Origin: CAMDPA01 sp964574325
GTDB lineage: Bacteria > Pseudomonadota > Alphaproteobacteria > Rhizobiales > Hyphomicrobiaceae
Direction: 5' to 3'
NCBI GenBank assembly: GCA_964574325.1
Contig: CAZNMY010000014.1
Location: 1 to 64,000, forward strand
DNA length: 64,000 nucleotides
Below the pieces are notes generated by a model. The model did no database searches, had not been told where the DNA came from, and was given only the letters and a program-made list of their open reading frames with translations. Both the position numbers and the translations under genes were made by a program. Below, one piece after another: positions 1 to 8,607 of this stretch (position 1 is its first letter; the number at the start of each line of letters is the position of its first letter).

Positions 1-413
1 GCACGGGCACGGGATCGGCGCCGTTCCGCGCCTTCACCGAGCGCCGCCGCCGCGCGATGCAGAACGCCAATGGCAAGGCGATCATGTTCTTCGGCGCCCG
101 CACACCGCAGGAACTGCCCTACTTCGGACCTTTGCAGAAAGTGCCGAATTCTCTGCTCGAAAAGCATCTGGTCTTCTCGCGCATTCCCGGCGCCGACAAG
201 GAATACGTGCAGGACCGCATGCGGGTCGAATCCGGAACGCTCGCCAGCCTGCTGGCTTCGCCTCAGACGCATATGTTCATCTGCGGCCTGAAGGGGATGG
301 AAACCGGCGTCGAGGAAGCGTTGGCCGACATCTGCCGCAAGAATGGAATGGACTGGGGCAAGCTCAAGCCCGAGATGCGCGGCCAGGGCCGGTTCCACGT
401 CGAGACGTACTGA
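1..413 (+). CDS. boxA: benzoyl-CoA 2,3-epoxidase reductase subunit BoxA, 3' part
   Basis: Only the C-terminal ~136 residues are present; the frame is open to the left edge, reading codons from base 3, so the start is outside the window. The visible part begins with a GTGSAPFRAF segment typical of the ferredoxin-NADP reductase fold. It continues with the FFGAR nucleotide-binding segment, an MFICGLKGME segment and the terminal RFHVETY. In the family, BoxA carries electrons from NADPH through FAD and FeS centres to the di-iron epoxidase BoxB, which acts on benzoyl-CoA in the aerobic box pathway. The next gene on the same strand is a benzoate-CoA ligase, which supplies benzoyl-CoA and supports the call. 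boxB is not in the window. Confidence 0.82.
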   Translation, partial: TGTGSAPFRAFTERRRRAMQNANGKAIMFFGARTPQELPYFGPLQKVPNSLLEKHLVFSRIPGADKEYVQDRMRVESGTLASLLASPQTHMFICGLKGMETGVEEALADICRKNGMDWGKLKPEMRGQGRFHVETY

Positions 414-547
414 AAAAAAGAAGAAGTCAGAAATCGGAAATCGGAATTCGGAAACTGAACAAGGTCCGGCAGGTCGTGAAAGTTCGGCACCTTTTCGCGA
501 CTTCTGGTTTCTGACTTCCGACTTCCGAACTGGGAGGACACAAAGCC
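414..547. repeat. intergenic heptamer-period repeat with inverted arms
   Basis: The gap between boxA and the benzoate-CoA ligase holds short purine-rich units related to TCGGAAA, repeated at about 7-bp spacing near 428-458. Complementary pyrimidine-rich units (GACTTCC type) lie near 500-530. The two blocks can pair imperfectly into a hairpin. This is similar in style, but not in sequence, to the arrays at 32944-33001 and 48562-48662. A GGGAGG just before 548 is the likely ribosome binding site of the next gene. Confidence 0.5.
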
Positions 548-2116
548 ATGACCATCGCCGCCTGGAATGCGCCGACGGGCCTCTACAACGCCGCCGTGGA
601 TATGGTCGATCGCAACGTCGCGGAAGGTCGTGGCGACAAGGTCGCGTTCATCGATCCCTCGACGAAACTCACCTATGGCGCCCTGCAGGAGCGCTGCAAT
701 CGCTTCGCCAATGCGCTTCCTCGCCTGGGGATCGCGCGCGAGCGCCGCATCATCATGATCATGCTCGACACCGTCGATCTGCCCGTCGTGTTCTGGGGCG
801 CGATCAAGGCGGGCGTCGTCCCGATTCCGCTCAATACGCTGCTCACCCCCGATCAATGGCACTTCATGATCGAGGACAGCCGCGCCGATGCGGTGGTCGT
901 TTCGCCCGAGCTTCTCGACCGCGTTGGGCCGGTTGTCGATCAAATCGCCGCCAGGCGCCATCTGCATGTGATCGTTGCGGGCCACAACACCGTCGGCGGG
1001 CGCATCGGTCTCGAGAACATCATGGCGTCGAGCCCTTCGAGCGCCGAAGCCGCCGATACACACGCCGATGACGTCGCCTTCTGGCTCTATTCGTCGGGCT
1101 CGACCGGAATGCCGAAGGGCACACGTCATCTGCACGGCTCACCGATGGCGACCGCGAAGCTGTTCGCGCAGGGCGTGCTCGGGTTCGACGAGAACGACGT
1201 GGTGTTCTCCGCGGCAAAGCTGTTCTTCGCTTACGGCCTCGGCAACGGCATGTCTTTCCCCATGTCTGTCGGTGCGACTGCGGTGCTGCTCCCCGATCGC
1301 CCGACGCCCGATAGCGTGCTGGCGACGATGCGCGCCCACAATCCCACGATCTTCTGTGGCGTACCGACATTGCTGGCCGCGATGCTGGCGAGCCCGGCAC
1401 TCGGCGCGGGTGCGGGCTCGGGCAGGCTCCGCCTCTCTACGTCCGCGGGAGAAGCGCTGCCAGAGGAGATCGGCCAGCGCTGGCAGAGCATCGTCGGCTC
1501 CGAGGTGATCGACGGCATCGGCTCGACCGAGATGCTCCACATCTTCGTCTCGAACCGTCCGGGCCACGTGCGTTACGGATCTTCCGGAATACCGGTGCCC
1601 GGTTACGATGCCAAGTTGCTCGACGACGACGGCGCCGTCGTCGATCGTGGCGAGATCGGCGAACTCGTCGTGCGTGGGCCCTCGTCCGCCGAAGGCTATT
1701 GGTTGCAGCGCGAGAAATCCCGCCGCACGTTCCGCGGTGAGTGGACACACACCGGCGACAAGTATCGGATCGACGAGCACGGCTATTATTTCTACTGCGG
1801 CCGCACCGACGATATGTTCAAGGTCTCCGGCATCTGGGTTTCGCCGTTCGATGTCGAGTCCGCGCTCATCACGCACAGCGCCGTGATGGAAGCCGCGGTC
1901 GTCGGCAAAGAGGACACGGATGGCCTCATCAAGCCCAAGGCGTTCATCGTCCTGAAGCCCGGCGTGAAGCCGGAGGATGGCCTCTACGAAGAACTCAAGG
2001 AGCACGTGAAGGCGCACGCCGGCGCATGGAAGTATCCGCGTTGGGTCGAGTTTCGAGCGGAGCTGCCGAAGACCGCGACCGGTAAGATCCAGCGTTTCAA
2101 GCTTCGCGCTGAATAG
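548..2116 (+). CDS. benzoate-CoA ligase family protein
   Basis: A 522-residue acyl-adenylate-forming enzyme. It carries the AMP-binding loop YSSGSTGMPKG (about residue 180), a GSTE(M) motif near 325, THTGDKY near 400 and the C-terminal catalytic lysine in KTATGKIQRFKLR. The family converts benzoate (or a close aryl acid), ATP and CoA to the aryl-CoA, AMP and PPi in the cytoplasm. Length and motif spacing fit benzoate-CoA ligases (BclA/BadA type). It follows boxA on the same strand with a 134-bp gap, so it plausibly feeds the box epoxidase. Substrate preference (benzoate against 4-hydroxybenzoate or 2-aminobenzoate) cannot be fixed from sequence alone. Confidence 0.85.
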   Translation: MTIAAWNAPTGLYNAAVDMVDRNVAEGRGDKVAFIDPSTKLTYGALQERCNRFANALPRLGIARERRIIMIMLDTVDLPVVFWGAIKAGVVPIPLNTLLTPDQWHFMIEDSRADAVVVSPELLDRVGPVVDQIAARRHLHVIVAGHNTVGGRIGLENIMASSPSSAEAADTHADDVAFWLYSSGSTGMPKGTRHLHGSPMATAKLFAQGVLGFDENDVVFSAAKLFFAYGLGNGMSFPMSVGATAVLLPDRPTPDSVLATMRAHNPTIFCGVPTLLAAMLASPALGAGAGSGRLRLSTSAGEALPEEIGQRWQSIVGSEVIDGIGSTEMLHIFVSNRPGHVRYGSSGIPVPGYDAKLLDDDGAVVDRGEIGELVVRGPSSAEGYWLQREKSRRTFRGEWTHTGDKYRIDEHGYYFYCGRTDDMFKVSGIWVSPFDVESALITHSAVMEAAVVGKEDTDGLIKPKAFIVLKPGVKPEDGLYEELKEHVKAHAGAWKYPRWVEFRAELPKTATGKIQRFKLRAE

Positions 2117-2130
2117 ATCCCGGATAGGCG

Positions 2131-2412
2131 TCAGGACGTCCCGTCGTTCTTGCCCGATGACTGTTGCGGCAGCACGAAACTCGCACCCTTCACCAGCACG
2201 AACGCCCCCGCGAGCGACAGGCCGAGTAGGCCCACGAGCGGCAGAATTCCCTCGCCCGCGACGATGTCGCCGAGCAGCAGCAGCGCCAGCGCCGCGGCGA
2301 AGAGACCGCCTGCGCCACCGATCAGCGCGTTGGCAAATCCGCCCGCTGAGATGCCGTACATCAGGCCGACGATGATGCCCGGATAAGCGGAAGGCCAGAA
2401 ATGATCGCCCAT
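2131..2412 (-). CDS. small multi-pass membrane protein of unknown function
   Basis: Ninety-three residues. The start ATG at 2412 is preceded by AGGAG; a longer upstream reading of the frame lacks such a site and is very charged, so the short form was chosen. Three hydrophobic segments are visible (about 10-28, 33-50 and 55-75), rich in Gly, Ala and Leu, followed by a polar tail. It lies tail to tail with the benzoate-CoA ligase, separated by 14 bp. No family was recognised. Its position between aromatic-degradation units suggests nothing specific beyond a cytoplasmic-membrane location. Confidence 0.6.
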   Translation of the reverse strand: MGDHFWPSAYPGIIVGLMYGISAGGFANALIGGAGGLFAAALALLLLGDIVAGEGILPLVGLLGLSLAGAFVLVKGASFVLPQQSSGKNDGTS

Positions 2413-2544
2413 GCGTTGCTCCTGCTCACGGAACGGCCTCGCGGATCGGCGGAGGCCGCCGGACGAGAAGGCCCTCGCGAAGAAGCGGCCAAGCCCCCAT
2501 CCCCGCATCCGTCGTATGCAATGCCTTTCCGTTGCTTTTTCCCC

Positions 2545-2558
2545 TTGATCGAGATCAA
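2545..2558. promoter_or_regulatory. FNR/FixK-type binding site
   Basis: TTGATCGAGATCAA fits TTGAT-N4-ATCAA, the consensus of FNR, ANR, FixK and AadR regulators. It lies 85 bp before the start of the flavin monooxygenase at 2643, a usual distance for class II or III activation depending on the unmapped start point. Similar sites occur at 5237 and 6010. Confidence 0.6.
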
Positions 2559-2642
2559 AGTTCAACGCCAAGACCTGCCCTGTATTTGGCAGCCCGCCAA
2601 TGAACAGATGAACAAGAACGGCTATTCGGAGGACGATGCGCG

Positions 2643-4007
2643 ATGGGCGACAAAGGTATGATGAGGCTCGGCGCCTACTTCAATCCGACCGGCCATCACG
2701 TGGCGTCGTGGCGACACCCGCGCGCGCAGCGCGACGCCCACGTCAACATCAAGCACTACGTCGAGATCTGCCGGACAGCCGAGCGCGCCAAGTTCGACAT
2801 GGTGTTCCTCGCCGACAGCGCCGCGACCCGCAAGGCCGACATCGAAGCGCTGAGCCGCTCGATCCAGTTCATCGCGAATTTCGAGCCGATCACGTTGCTT
2901 TCGGCGATATCCATGGCGACCGAGCGCATCGGTCTCATCGCTACCGCATCGACGAGCTACAACGAGCCCTATCACGTCGCCCGCAAGTTCGCGTCTCTCG
3001 ATCGCATCAGCGGCGGTCGCGCCGGCTGGAACGTCGTCACGTCGGGATCATCCGTGGAGGCGCTCAATTTCAACCGGGCCGCCCCCTATCCTCACGCCGA
3101 ACGCTACAACCGCGCGCACGAATTCGTCGATGTGGTCACCGGCCTGTGGGACAGCTGGGAGGACGATGCATTCGTCCGCGACGCGGAAAGCGGCATCTAC
3201 TTCGATCGCGAGAAGATGCACACGCTCGATCACAAGGGCAAGAACTACCAGGTCAGGGGGCCGCTCAACGTGCCGCGTCCGCCGCAAGGATGGCCGGTGA
3301 TCGTGCAGGCCGGCGCTTCCGACGACGGTATCGGTCTTGCTGCACGCTATGCCGAGGCGATCTTCAGTCCCCACCTCAACATCGAAGAGGCGAAGCCCTA
3401 CTACGACAAGCTGAAGAGCCAGATGGTGCAGCATGGCCGCGATCCCGCGCACTGCAAGGTGCTGCCGGGCCTCAGCGTGTTCGTCGCAGAGACGGAAGAA
3501 GAGGCGCAGCGTGACTACGAGTTCACGCAGTCGCTGATCCATCCCGTCGTTGCGCGCGAAATTCTGTCGACCATGCTCGGCGAAATGGACCTGTCGAAGT
3601 TTCCGATCGATCAGCCGCTACCCGCCGAGCTGCCGCCGACCAACGGCAGCAATGGCCACTATGACAGCATCATCTCCATGGCGCGTCGCGAAAACCTGTC
3701 GATCCTGGAGCTCGGCAAGCGGGTGGCCGGCGCGCGCGGCAAGAACGTGTTCGTCGGCAATCCGAAGCAGGTCGCCGACTACATGGAGGAATGGTTCGTC
3801 AAGGGTGCCTGCGACGGTTTCAATGTGATGCCGCCCTACATCCCCGGCTCGCTCGACGACTTCTGCCGTCTCGTCGTGCCCGAGCTGCAGAAGCGCGGCC
3901 TGTTCCGGACCGAGTACGAAGGCGCGACGCTGCGCGAGAACCTCGGGCTGGATCGTCCCGAGAACCGCTACGCGAAAGCGCGCAAGAGCGCTTCCGCTGC
4001 CGAGTAG
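2643..4007 (+). CDS. LLM-class flavin-dependent monooxygenase (NtaA/SnaA/DszA type)
   Basis: A 454-residue TIM-barrel luciferase-like oxygenase. Family landmarks are the N-terminal RLGAYFNPTGHHVASWRHP, AKFDMVFLADSAA (about 58-70), SLDRISGGRAGWNVVTS (about 122-138) and GWPVIVQAGASDDG (about 215-230). Members use FMNH2 from a separate flavin reductase and O2 to hydroxylate or cleave C-N or C-S bonds. No flavin reductase gene is seen nearby. GGAGGA stands 8 bp before the ATG. A FixK/FNR-type palindrome lies upstream. The gene sits between the box genes and several VOC proteins, so a role in an aromatic or heteroaromatic side path is likely but the substrate is unknown. Confidence 0.8.
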   Translation: MGDKGMMRLGAYFNPTGHHVASWRHPRAQRDAHVNIKHYVEICRTAERAKFDMVFLADSAATRKADIEALSRSIQFIANFEPITLLSAISMATERIGLIATASTSYNEPYHVARKFASLDRISGGRAGWNVVTSGSSVEALNFNRAAPYPHAERYNRAHEFVDVVTGLWDSWEDDAFVRDAESGIYFDREKMHTLDHKGKNYQVRGPLNVPRPPQGWPVIVQAGASDDGIGLAARYAEAIFSPHLNIEEAKPYYDKLKSQMVQHGRDPAHCKVLPGLSVFVAETEEEAQRDYEFTQSLIHPVVAREILSTMLGEMDLSKFPIDQPLPAELPPTNGSNGHYDSIISMARRENLSILELGKRVAGARGKNVFVGNPKQVADYMEEWFVKGACDGFNVMPPYIPGSLDDFCRLVVPELQKRGLFRTEYEGATLRENLGLDRPENRYAKARKSASAAE

Positions 4008-4203
4008 CGCGCCTCGGCCGCGTGACGGCGATGGGAGACGCATCGAACGTCGCGGGGCCGAGGCGCGGTGCGGGCCTCACCAAAGCCGCCGTCGATGCGA
4101 TGTTGCTCACCGATTTCCCGAATGAATCTGCACGAAACTTCAATCGGCGTTTTCGGAACGAGACCCACCGGGTCCGCCCGGGATGGCGTACAGTTCTGCC
4201 AAT

Positions 4204-5157
4204 TCACGCCGCCTCGTGGTTGACCACGAAATCCTCCGGCGGCGTCGGCCCCCAGAGGTAGAACGAATTCTCGTCGTCGTGATGCCCGGTCGGCCAGCGC
4301 TGATCCGCCGCGATGTAGTCGATATCGCACGTGTACTCGGTGAAGCTGCCCCACGGATCCTGGATGTAGTGGAAGTAGTTCGAGCCCAGCACGTGCCGCC
4401 CGAGCCCCCAGCCCTTCACGTGCCCCTTGTCGGCCATGTGCATCGCGGCCAGTCCGATATCGTCGATACGCGCCATGTCCCAGCTCGAATGATGGATGCC
4501 GGGCGCTGCCGACTTCGCGAATGCGAGAATGTGGTGATCGCTGCCGTGGATGCCGTGCATGAAGGCGACGGCGCTCGCGCGATCGGACAGGCGCAGACCC
4601 AGGTTCTCCGCGTAGAAGCCGATCGCCCGATCGACATCCGTCGTGAACGACAGCATGTGCGACATGCGCCGAGGCCTGACGACAGGTGCCTTCGCCCGCA
4701 CCGGCGCACCGGCGATCCCCTCAGGCGACGAACTCCATTCCCCGCCCATTTTGTGGTCTTTCGACGACTTCGCCGCCACGTTTATTTCGAGCAGGAGACC
4801 GTTGTAGTCGCGGAACCAGATGCCATTGCTCTCGAACCCGCGGGGCGCATCGACCAGCTGAATTCCATTCTTCTCAAGCTTTGATTTGAACCGCGACAGA
4901 TCATCTGCGTAGCACCCGAACGATATGTGGCTGAGCTTCTTGCGTGGCCCTTCGTGGAGCACGCCCCAGGTGTGATCGTTTCCATAGACCTTCAGATGCA
5001 GCGCGTTGCCTCGCTGCCGGACGTCCAACCCGAAATTCGTGAAGTAGGCCTCCGCCACTTTCAGGTCCGGCACACCGAGAACGAAATGGTCGACCGAATG
5101 AACCCCCAGCGCATCAGGTTGGCTCTGCGCTCCGATGTAGCCCATTTGCGCCGTCAT
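4204..5157 (-). CDS. two-domain VOC protein, extradiol dioxygenase-like
   Basis: The start at 5157 follows GGGAGGAGC and gives 317 residues, the usual size of type I extradiol dioxygenases. Domain 1 (about 15-130) opens with VDHFVLGVPDLKVAEAYF. Domain 2 (about 155-290) opens with MSHMLSFTTDVDRAIGFY. Domain 2 keeps candidate iron ligands: His in MSHMLSF, His in GIHHSSW and Glu in SFTEYTC. Enzymes of this type open catecholic rings by meta cleavage using Fe(II) and O2. It is transcribed away from the VOC gene at 5320, and a FixK/FNR-type box lies in the shared upstream region. The nearest relatives probably act on biphenyl- or catechol-like diols; the exact diol is not known. Confidence 0.72.
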   Translation of the reverse strand: MTAQMGYIGAQSQPDALGVHSVDHFVLGVPDLKVAEAYFTNFGLDVRQRGNALHLKVYGNDHTWGVLHEGPRKKLSHISFGCYADDLSRFKSKLEKNGIQLVDAPRGFESNGIWFRDYNGLLLEINVAAKSSKDHKMGGEWSSSPEGIAGAPVRAKAPVVRPRRMSHMLSFTTDVDRAIGFYAENLGLRLSDRASAVAFMHGIHGSDHHILAFAKSAAPGIHHSSWDMARIDDIGLAAMHMADKGHVKGWGLGRHVLGSNYFHYIQDPWGSFTEYTCDIDYIAADQRWPTGHHDDENSFYLWGPTPPEDFVVNHEAA

Positions 5158-5236
5158 ATTGCTCCTCCCGATCGTTGCTGACGCGGACGCTCGGCCGCTG
5201 TTGGCGGAATGGCATCGCGAAACCGTCGAGAGGGTC

Positions 5237-5250
5237 TTGACTTGGGTCAA
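5237..5250. promoter_or_regulatory. FNR/FixK-type binding site between divergent VOC genes
   Basis: TTGACTTGGGTCAA fits the FixK consensus TTGA-N6-TCAA with symmetric TTGAC/GTCAA arms. It is 80 bp from the minus-strand start (5157) and 70 bp from the plus-strand start (5320), so it could serve either or both. Confidence 0.5.
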
Positions 5251-5319
5251 ACGCTGCAGGCGCCACCCACTCAATTATGCGACGTAACGATACGAGCTGA
5301 GTTGAAGGAGGAGGCGCCG

Positions 5320-5853
5320 ATGCGCATCGAGAAATTTCACCACGTCGCGTTCCGCTGCAAGGACGCGAAGGAAACCGTCGACTTCTACAAGCGCGTGCTC
5401 GAAATGGATCTCGTCGGCGCGATGGCGGAGGATCGCGTTCCTTCGACCAAGGAGCCGGACCCGTACATGCACATCTTTCTCGACGCGGGAAACGGCAGCA
5501 TCCTCGCATTCTTCGAGTTGCCGAACTCCCCACCGATGGATCGTGATCGCAACACGCCGGAATGGACGCAGCATATCGCATTGCAGGTCGCCGACATGGA
5601 CGCGCTGCACGAGACCAAGGCGCGCGTCGAGAAGGACGGCCAGCAAGTCACCGGCCCGATCGATCACACCTTGTTCAAGTCGATCTACTTCCACGATCCG
5701 AGCGGCCACCGGCTCGAAGTGGCGACCTGGACCGCAACGGTCGAGCAGCTCGAACGGATGAAGAAGGCGGGCCCAGCGATGGTCGAGGAATGGAGCCGGA
5801 CCAGGCAGCCGCCGCGTCAGATGTCGTGGGTGCACGAGAAAGAGTTCAACTGA
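5320..5853 (+). CDS. single-domain VOC family protein
   Basis: A GAAGGAGGAG Shine-Dalgarno just before the ATG at 5320 decides the start; upstream in-frame codons lack one. The 177 residues form one VOC domain: FHHVAFRCKDAKETVDFY at the start, HIFLDAGNGSILAFFE, QHIALQVADMDALHE and HDPSGHRLEVATW. His6 or His7, His near 86 and Glu near 136 are possible metal ligands. The family includes glyoxalases and small dioxygenases, so the reaction is not certain. It is the first gene after a FixK/FNR-type box and is followed on the same strand by a flavin monooxygenase, suggesting a shared pathway. Confidence 0.68.
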   Translation: MRIEKFHHVAFRCKDAKETVDFYKRVLEMDLVGAMAEDRVPSTKEPDPYMHIFLDAGNGSILAFFELPNSPPMDRDRNTPEWTQHIALQVADMDALHETKARVEKDGQQVTGPIDHTLFKSIYFHDPSGHRLEVATWTATVEQLERMKKAGPAMVEEWSRTRQPPRQMSWVHEKEFN

Positions 5854-6009
5854 GCACGCAAAGGCGGAGTGAACGGACGGGGGCAATCACTCTGGATGCG
5901 AAGGTTTCGCACGTCCCGTCGCAGTTGTTGTCGCAGCGGATGGGAACGCCTCTTTACGGCAGGGCCCGATGCGGTGCGCATCAGGTCTCGTTCACTCGCA
6001 TAGCTGCGT

Positions 6010-6023
6010 TTGATCTCCGTCAA
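6010..6023. promoter_or_regulatory. FNR/FixK-type binding site
   Basis: TTGATCTCCGTCAA fits TTGA-N6-TCAA with one asymmetric position. It lies 62 bp before the ATG at 6085 of the second flavin monooxygenase. It is the third such site in 3.5 kb. Confidence 0.5.
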
Positions 6024-6084
6024 GCCGCTCGCCGTGCTCCGAACGCTTAATGAACGATACCGATGTCGAGGGAGGAGAAGAACG

Positions 6085-7263
6085 ATGCGCGCTTGGTATT
6101 TCACCGAGATGCCTTACCCGCACCTGCCGCCGTTCGACGAACTTTCGTCGATCCGCGTCTCGCTTCCCTCCAAGCACTACGATCCGAAAATCGGCGCTGA
6201 TCTCTACAATCGCTACCTCGACGAATACATCTACGCCGCCGAGGAAGGCCTCGACTTGATGGTCAACGAGCATCATCAGACCGCGACGTGCATCGACACG
6301 GCAGCGCCGCTGTCACTCGCCATTCTCGCGCGCCAGACGAAAAACGCGCGTCTATGCATCCTCGGCAATCCTATCGCCAATCGCGGCGATCCCATCCGCA
6401 TCGCCGAGGAAATGGCGATGATCGATTGCATCAGCCGGGGCCGTGTCGATGCGGGCTTCGTGCGCGGCGTGCCTTACGAGACGTTCGCTGCGAACACCAA
6501 TCCGACGGAAACGCTGGAGCGCCTGTGGGAAGGCGTCGATCTCGTCGTCAAGGCGTGGACGAAGACCGATGGCCCCTGGAATTTCGAAGGCCAGTTCACG
6601 CACCGCCGCGCCGTGAATGTTTGGCCGAGACCCTATCAGAACCCGCATCCGCCGGTTTGGGTGACGGGCTCGAGCGATGTAGGCTCCGTGCGCCGCGCCG
6701 CCGCCGCCGGCTATGTCTTTGCGACGTTCCTGCAGCCGTACCCGCAGGTGACGAAACTGTTCGACGCCTATCGCGATGCCTATCGCGACAACGGCCAGCC
6801 CGGCGGCGGCGGCCTCGCCTTCATGCCGCTGATGTACGTCGGCGACACCGAAGCCGAAGCGGAAGCAGGCGCGCGCGAACTCGCATGGTATCTCGCCGCG
6901 AAGGTCGAGCCGCAGTTCCGCAATCCACCGGGATACGTGCCGGTCGAGTTCAACGTCGGCGCCATGCGCGGCGACGTCACGAAAGTGGCACGCAGCGAAA
7001 GTGTACGCGGCCTCAAGATGGAGGACGCGCGCGAGATGGGCACGATGATGTACGGCACGCCCGATCAGGTCGTGGCCCAGATCAGGCGTCAAAACGAACG
7101 GATCGGCGGCTTCGATCACCTCTTGATGATGATGCAGGCCGGCTTCCTCGACCACGAGCGGACGGTGCGTAACATCAAGCTGTTCGCGCGCGAGGTCTAT
7201 CCGCACATCAAGGATCTGCCGGGCTGTGTCGCGAGCCGCAAGATGCAGGTCGCCGCCGAATAA
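6085..7263 (+). CDS. LLM-class flavin-dependent oxidoreductase
   Basis: GGAGGAG at about 6071-6077 precedes the ATG at 6085, giving 392 residues. The N-terminus RAWYFTEMPYPHLPP and the segments LDLMVNEHHQTATC, ILGNPIANRGDPIRIAEEMAMIDCISRGRVDAGFVRG and PPVWVTGSSDVGSV are typical of bacterial luciferase-like (TIM barrel) enzymes. Expected cofactor is reduced FMN or F420; the reaction is oxygen insertion or a hydride transfer. It is separated by 57 bp from the downstream two-domain VOC protein, so the two probably form one transcript. A FixK/FNR-type box lies upstream. Substrate unknown. Confidence 0.75.
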   Translation: MRAWYFTEMPYPHLPPFDELSSIRVSLPSKHYDPKIGADLYNRYLDEYIYAAEEGLDLMVNEHHQTATCIDTAAPLSLAILARQTKNARLCILGNPIANRGDPIRIAEEMAMIDCISRGRVDAGFVRGVPYETFAANTNPTETLERLWEGVDLVVKAWTKTDGPWNFEGQFTHRRAVNVWPRPYQNPHPPVWVTGSSDVGSVRRAAAAGYVFATFLQPYPQVTKLFDAYRDAYRDNGQPGGGGLAFMPLMYVGDTEAEAEAGARELAWYLAAKVEPQFRNPPGYVPVEFNVGAMRGDVTKVARSESVRGLKMEDAREMGTMMYGTPDQVVAQIRRQNERIGGFDHLLMMMQAGFLDHERTVRNIKLFAREVYPHIKDLPGCVASRKMQVAAE

Positions 7264-7320
7264 TCCGACCGCAGCAACTCTGAGCATGCACTCGGCTGCA
7301 TACAGGGAAGGAGAACAGAG

Positions 7321-8559
7321 ATGCCGCAGGACATGACGACTTCACGGCAGCGGTTCAATGTCGGCGGCGTGTTGATGGATCGCCCCTTTAAGATTCAGCG
7401 TCTCGGGCATTTCGGGTTCAACGTCGACGATACCGATGCCTGCCTGAACTTCTATTCCAGTCTGCTCGGCCTGCGCGTCACCGACACGCTCGATCTCGCA
7501 CCGCGATTTACCGATCCAGCACAACTCGGCGGGCGCACGCAGACGAAGGCATACTTTCTGAACCACGGTACGGATCATCATTCCTTCGCGCTGTTTCCCC
7601 AGCCTGTGCTGGAGTTGCTCGCCGGTAAGAACCCGCGCGCAGACATGCGCGTCAATCAGGTCAGTTGGCAGGTCGGAAGTCTGCGCGAGGTACGCGATGC
7701 ATTGGACTGGCTGAAAGTTCAAGGTAACGCCATTCATCGCATCGGCCGCGATATGCCGGGCTCGAACTGGCATAGCTATCCCTACGATGCGGAGGGCCAC
7801 GTCAACGAGATCTATTACGGGATGGAACAGATCGGGTGGAACCTGCGCTCGAAGCCGCGGGCCATGTACGATCGCGGCTTCAAGACGAGACCAGAGCTTC
7901 CGCAGGTTTCCGAGTACGAGGAGATCAGGCTCGGGGAATCCAACGGCATAGATCTGGCGAGCGGCCATCGCATCCACGAGCAGTGGCCGCTCGACTACGA
8001 GGTCGGCGGCGTGCTTCTCGCCCGACCGTTTAAGATCGACAAAATCGGGCCTGTTCGACTCTGGGTGAAGGACATCGACCGTGAAGTCGATTGCTACACG
8101 CGTCTTTTCGGCCTGCGGATCACCGAGAATGTCGAGTGGAAGGGCTCACGTTGCGTGTTTCTCCGCGCCAACACGGAGCATCATTCGCTGGCGCTGTATC
8201 CGGAGCGGCTCCGGGACGAGCTGGGCGTTGCACCCGTCAGCTCGTGCTTCTCCATCGGCTTCCGTCTCGGCAGCTATCAGCAGCTTCGCGACGCCATCGC
8301 CTTTCTGAAGCAGCGCCATGTCGAGATCCGTTACGTGCCGCAGGCTGTGCTGCCCGGCATGGACTACTCCGCCTTCGCCATCGATCCGCAGGGCCACGCG
8401 GTGCAGCTTTATGCCTACATGGAGCAGGTCGGCTGGGACGGCCGTCCCCGTTCTGCCGCGGAGCGCCGCCAATTCGATGCGTCGGCACCTTGGCCGGACA
8501 GTCTCGAAGCGATGTCGGACGAAGGCGATGGCGAGGTGTTTCTCGGACCTCTCGGGTGA
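7321..8559 (+). CDS. long two-domain VOC protein (extradiol dioxygenase-like)
   Basis: 412 residues with an AAGGAGAA ribosome site. Domain 1 (about 25-175) carries LGHFGFNVDDTDACLNFY, DHHSFALFP and HVNEIYYGMEQIGW, so a His/His/Glu metal triad is possible. Domain 2 (about 225-380) repeats the same pattern: KIGPVRLWVKDIDREVDCY, EHHSLALYP and HAVQLYAYMEQVGW. In domain 2 the first His is replaced by Val-Arg and the Glu by Gln, so it is probably non-catalytic. The duplicated GGVL(M/L)xRPFKI segment starts each half, which points to internal duplication. It is the last gene before the accessory segment. Confidence 0.7.
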   Translation: MPQDMTTSRQRFNVGGVLMDRPFKIQRLGHFGFNVDDTDACLNFYSSLLGLRVTDTLDLAPRFTDPAQLGGRTQTKAYFLNHGTDHHSFALFPQPVLELLAGKNPRADMRVNQVSWQVGSLREVRDALDWLKVQGNAIHRIGRDMPGSNWHSYPYDAEGHVNEIYYGMEQIGWNLRSKPRAMYDRGFKTRPELPQVSEYEEIRLGESNGIDLASGHRIHEQWPLDYEVGGVLLARPFKIDKIGPVRLWVKDIDREVDCYTRLFGLRITENVEWKGSRCVFLRANTEHHSLALYPERLRDELGVAPVSSCFSIGFRLGSYQQLRDAIAFLKQRHVEIRYVPQAVLPGMDYSAFAIDPQGHAVQLYAYMEQVGWDGRPRSAAERRQFDASAPWPDSLEAMSDEGDGEVFLGPLG

Positions 8560-8607
8560 GAGGACCGAAGCGCTGTCGGACAGCAAGCTGGCACGGCCGA
8601 TGGCTTT

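Noticed and set aside
263..1135. Long minus-strand ORF over boxA end and benzoate-CoA ligase start
   Set aside because: Shadow of the strongly coding plus strand; composition Arg/His/Asp-rich and no domain.
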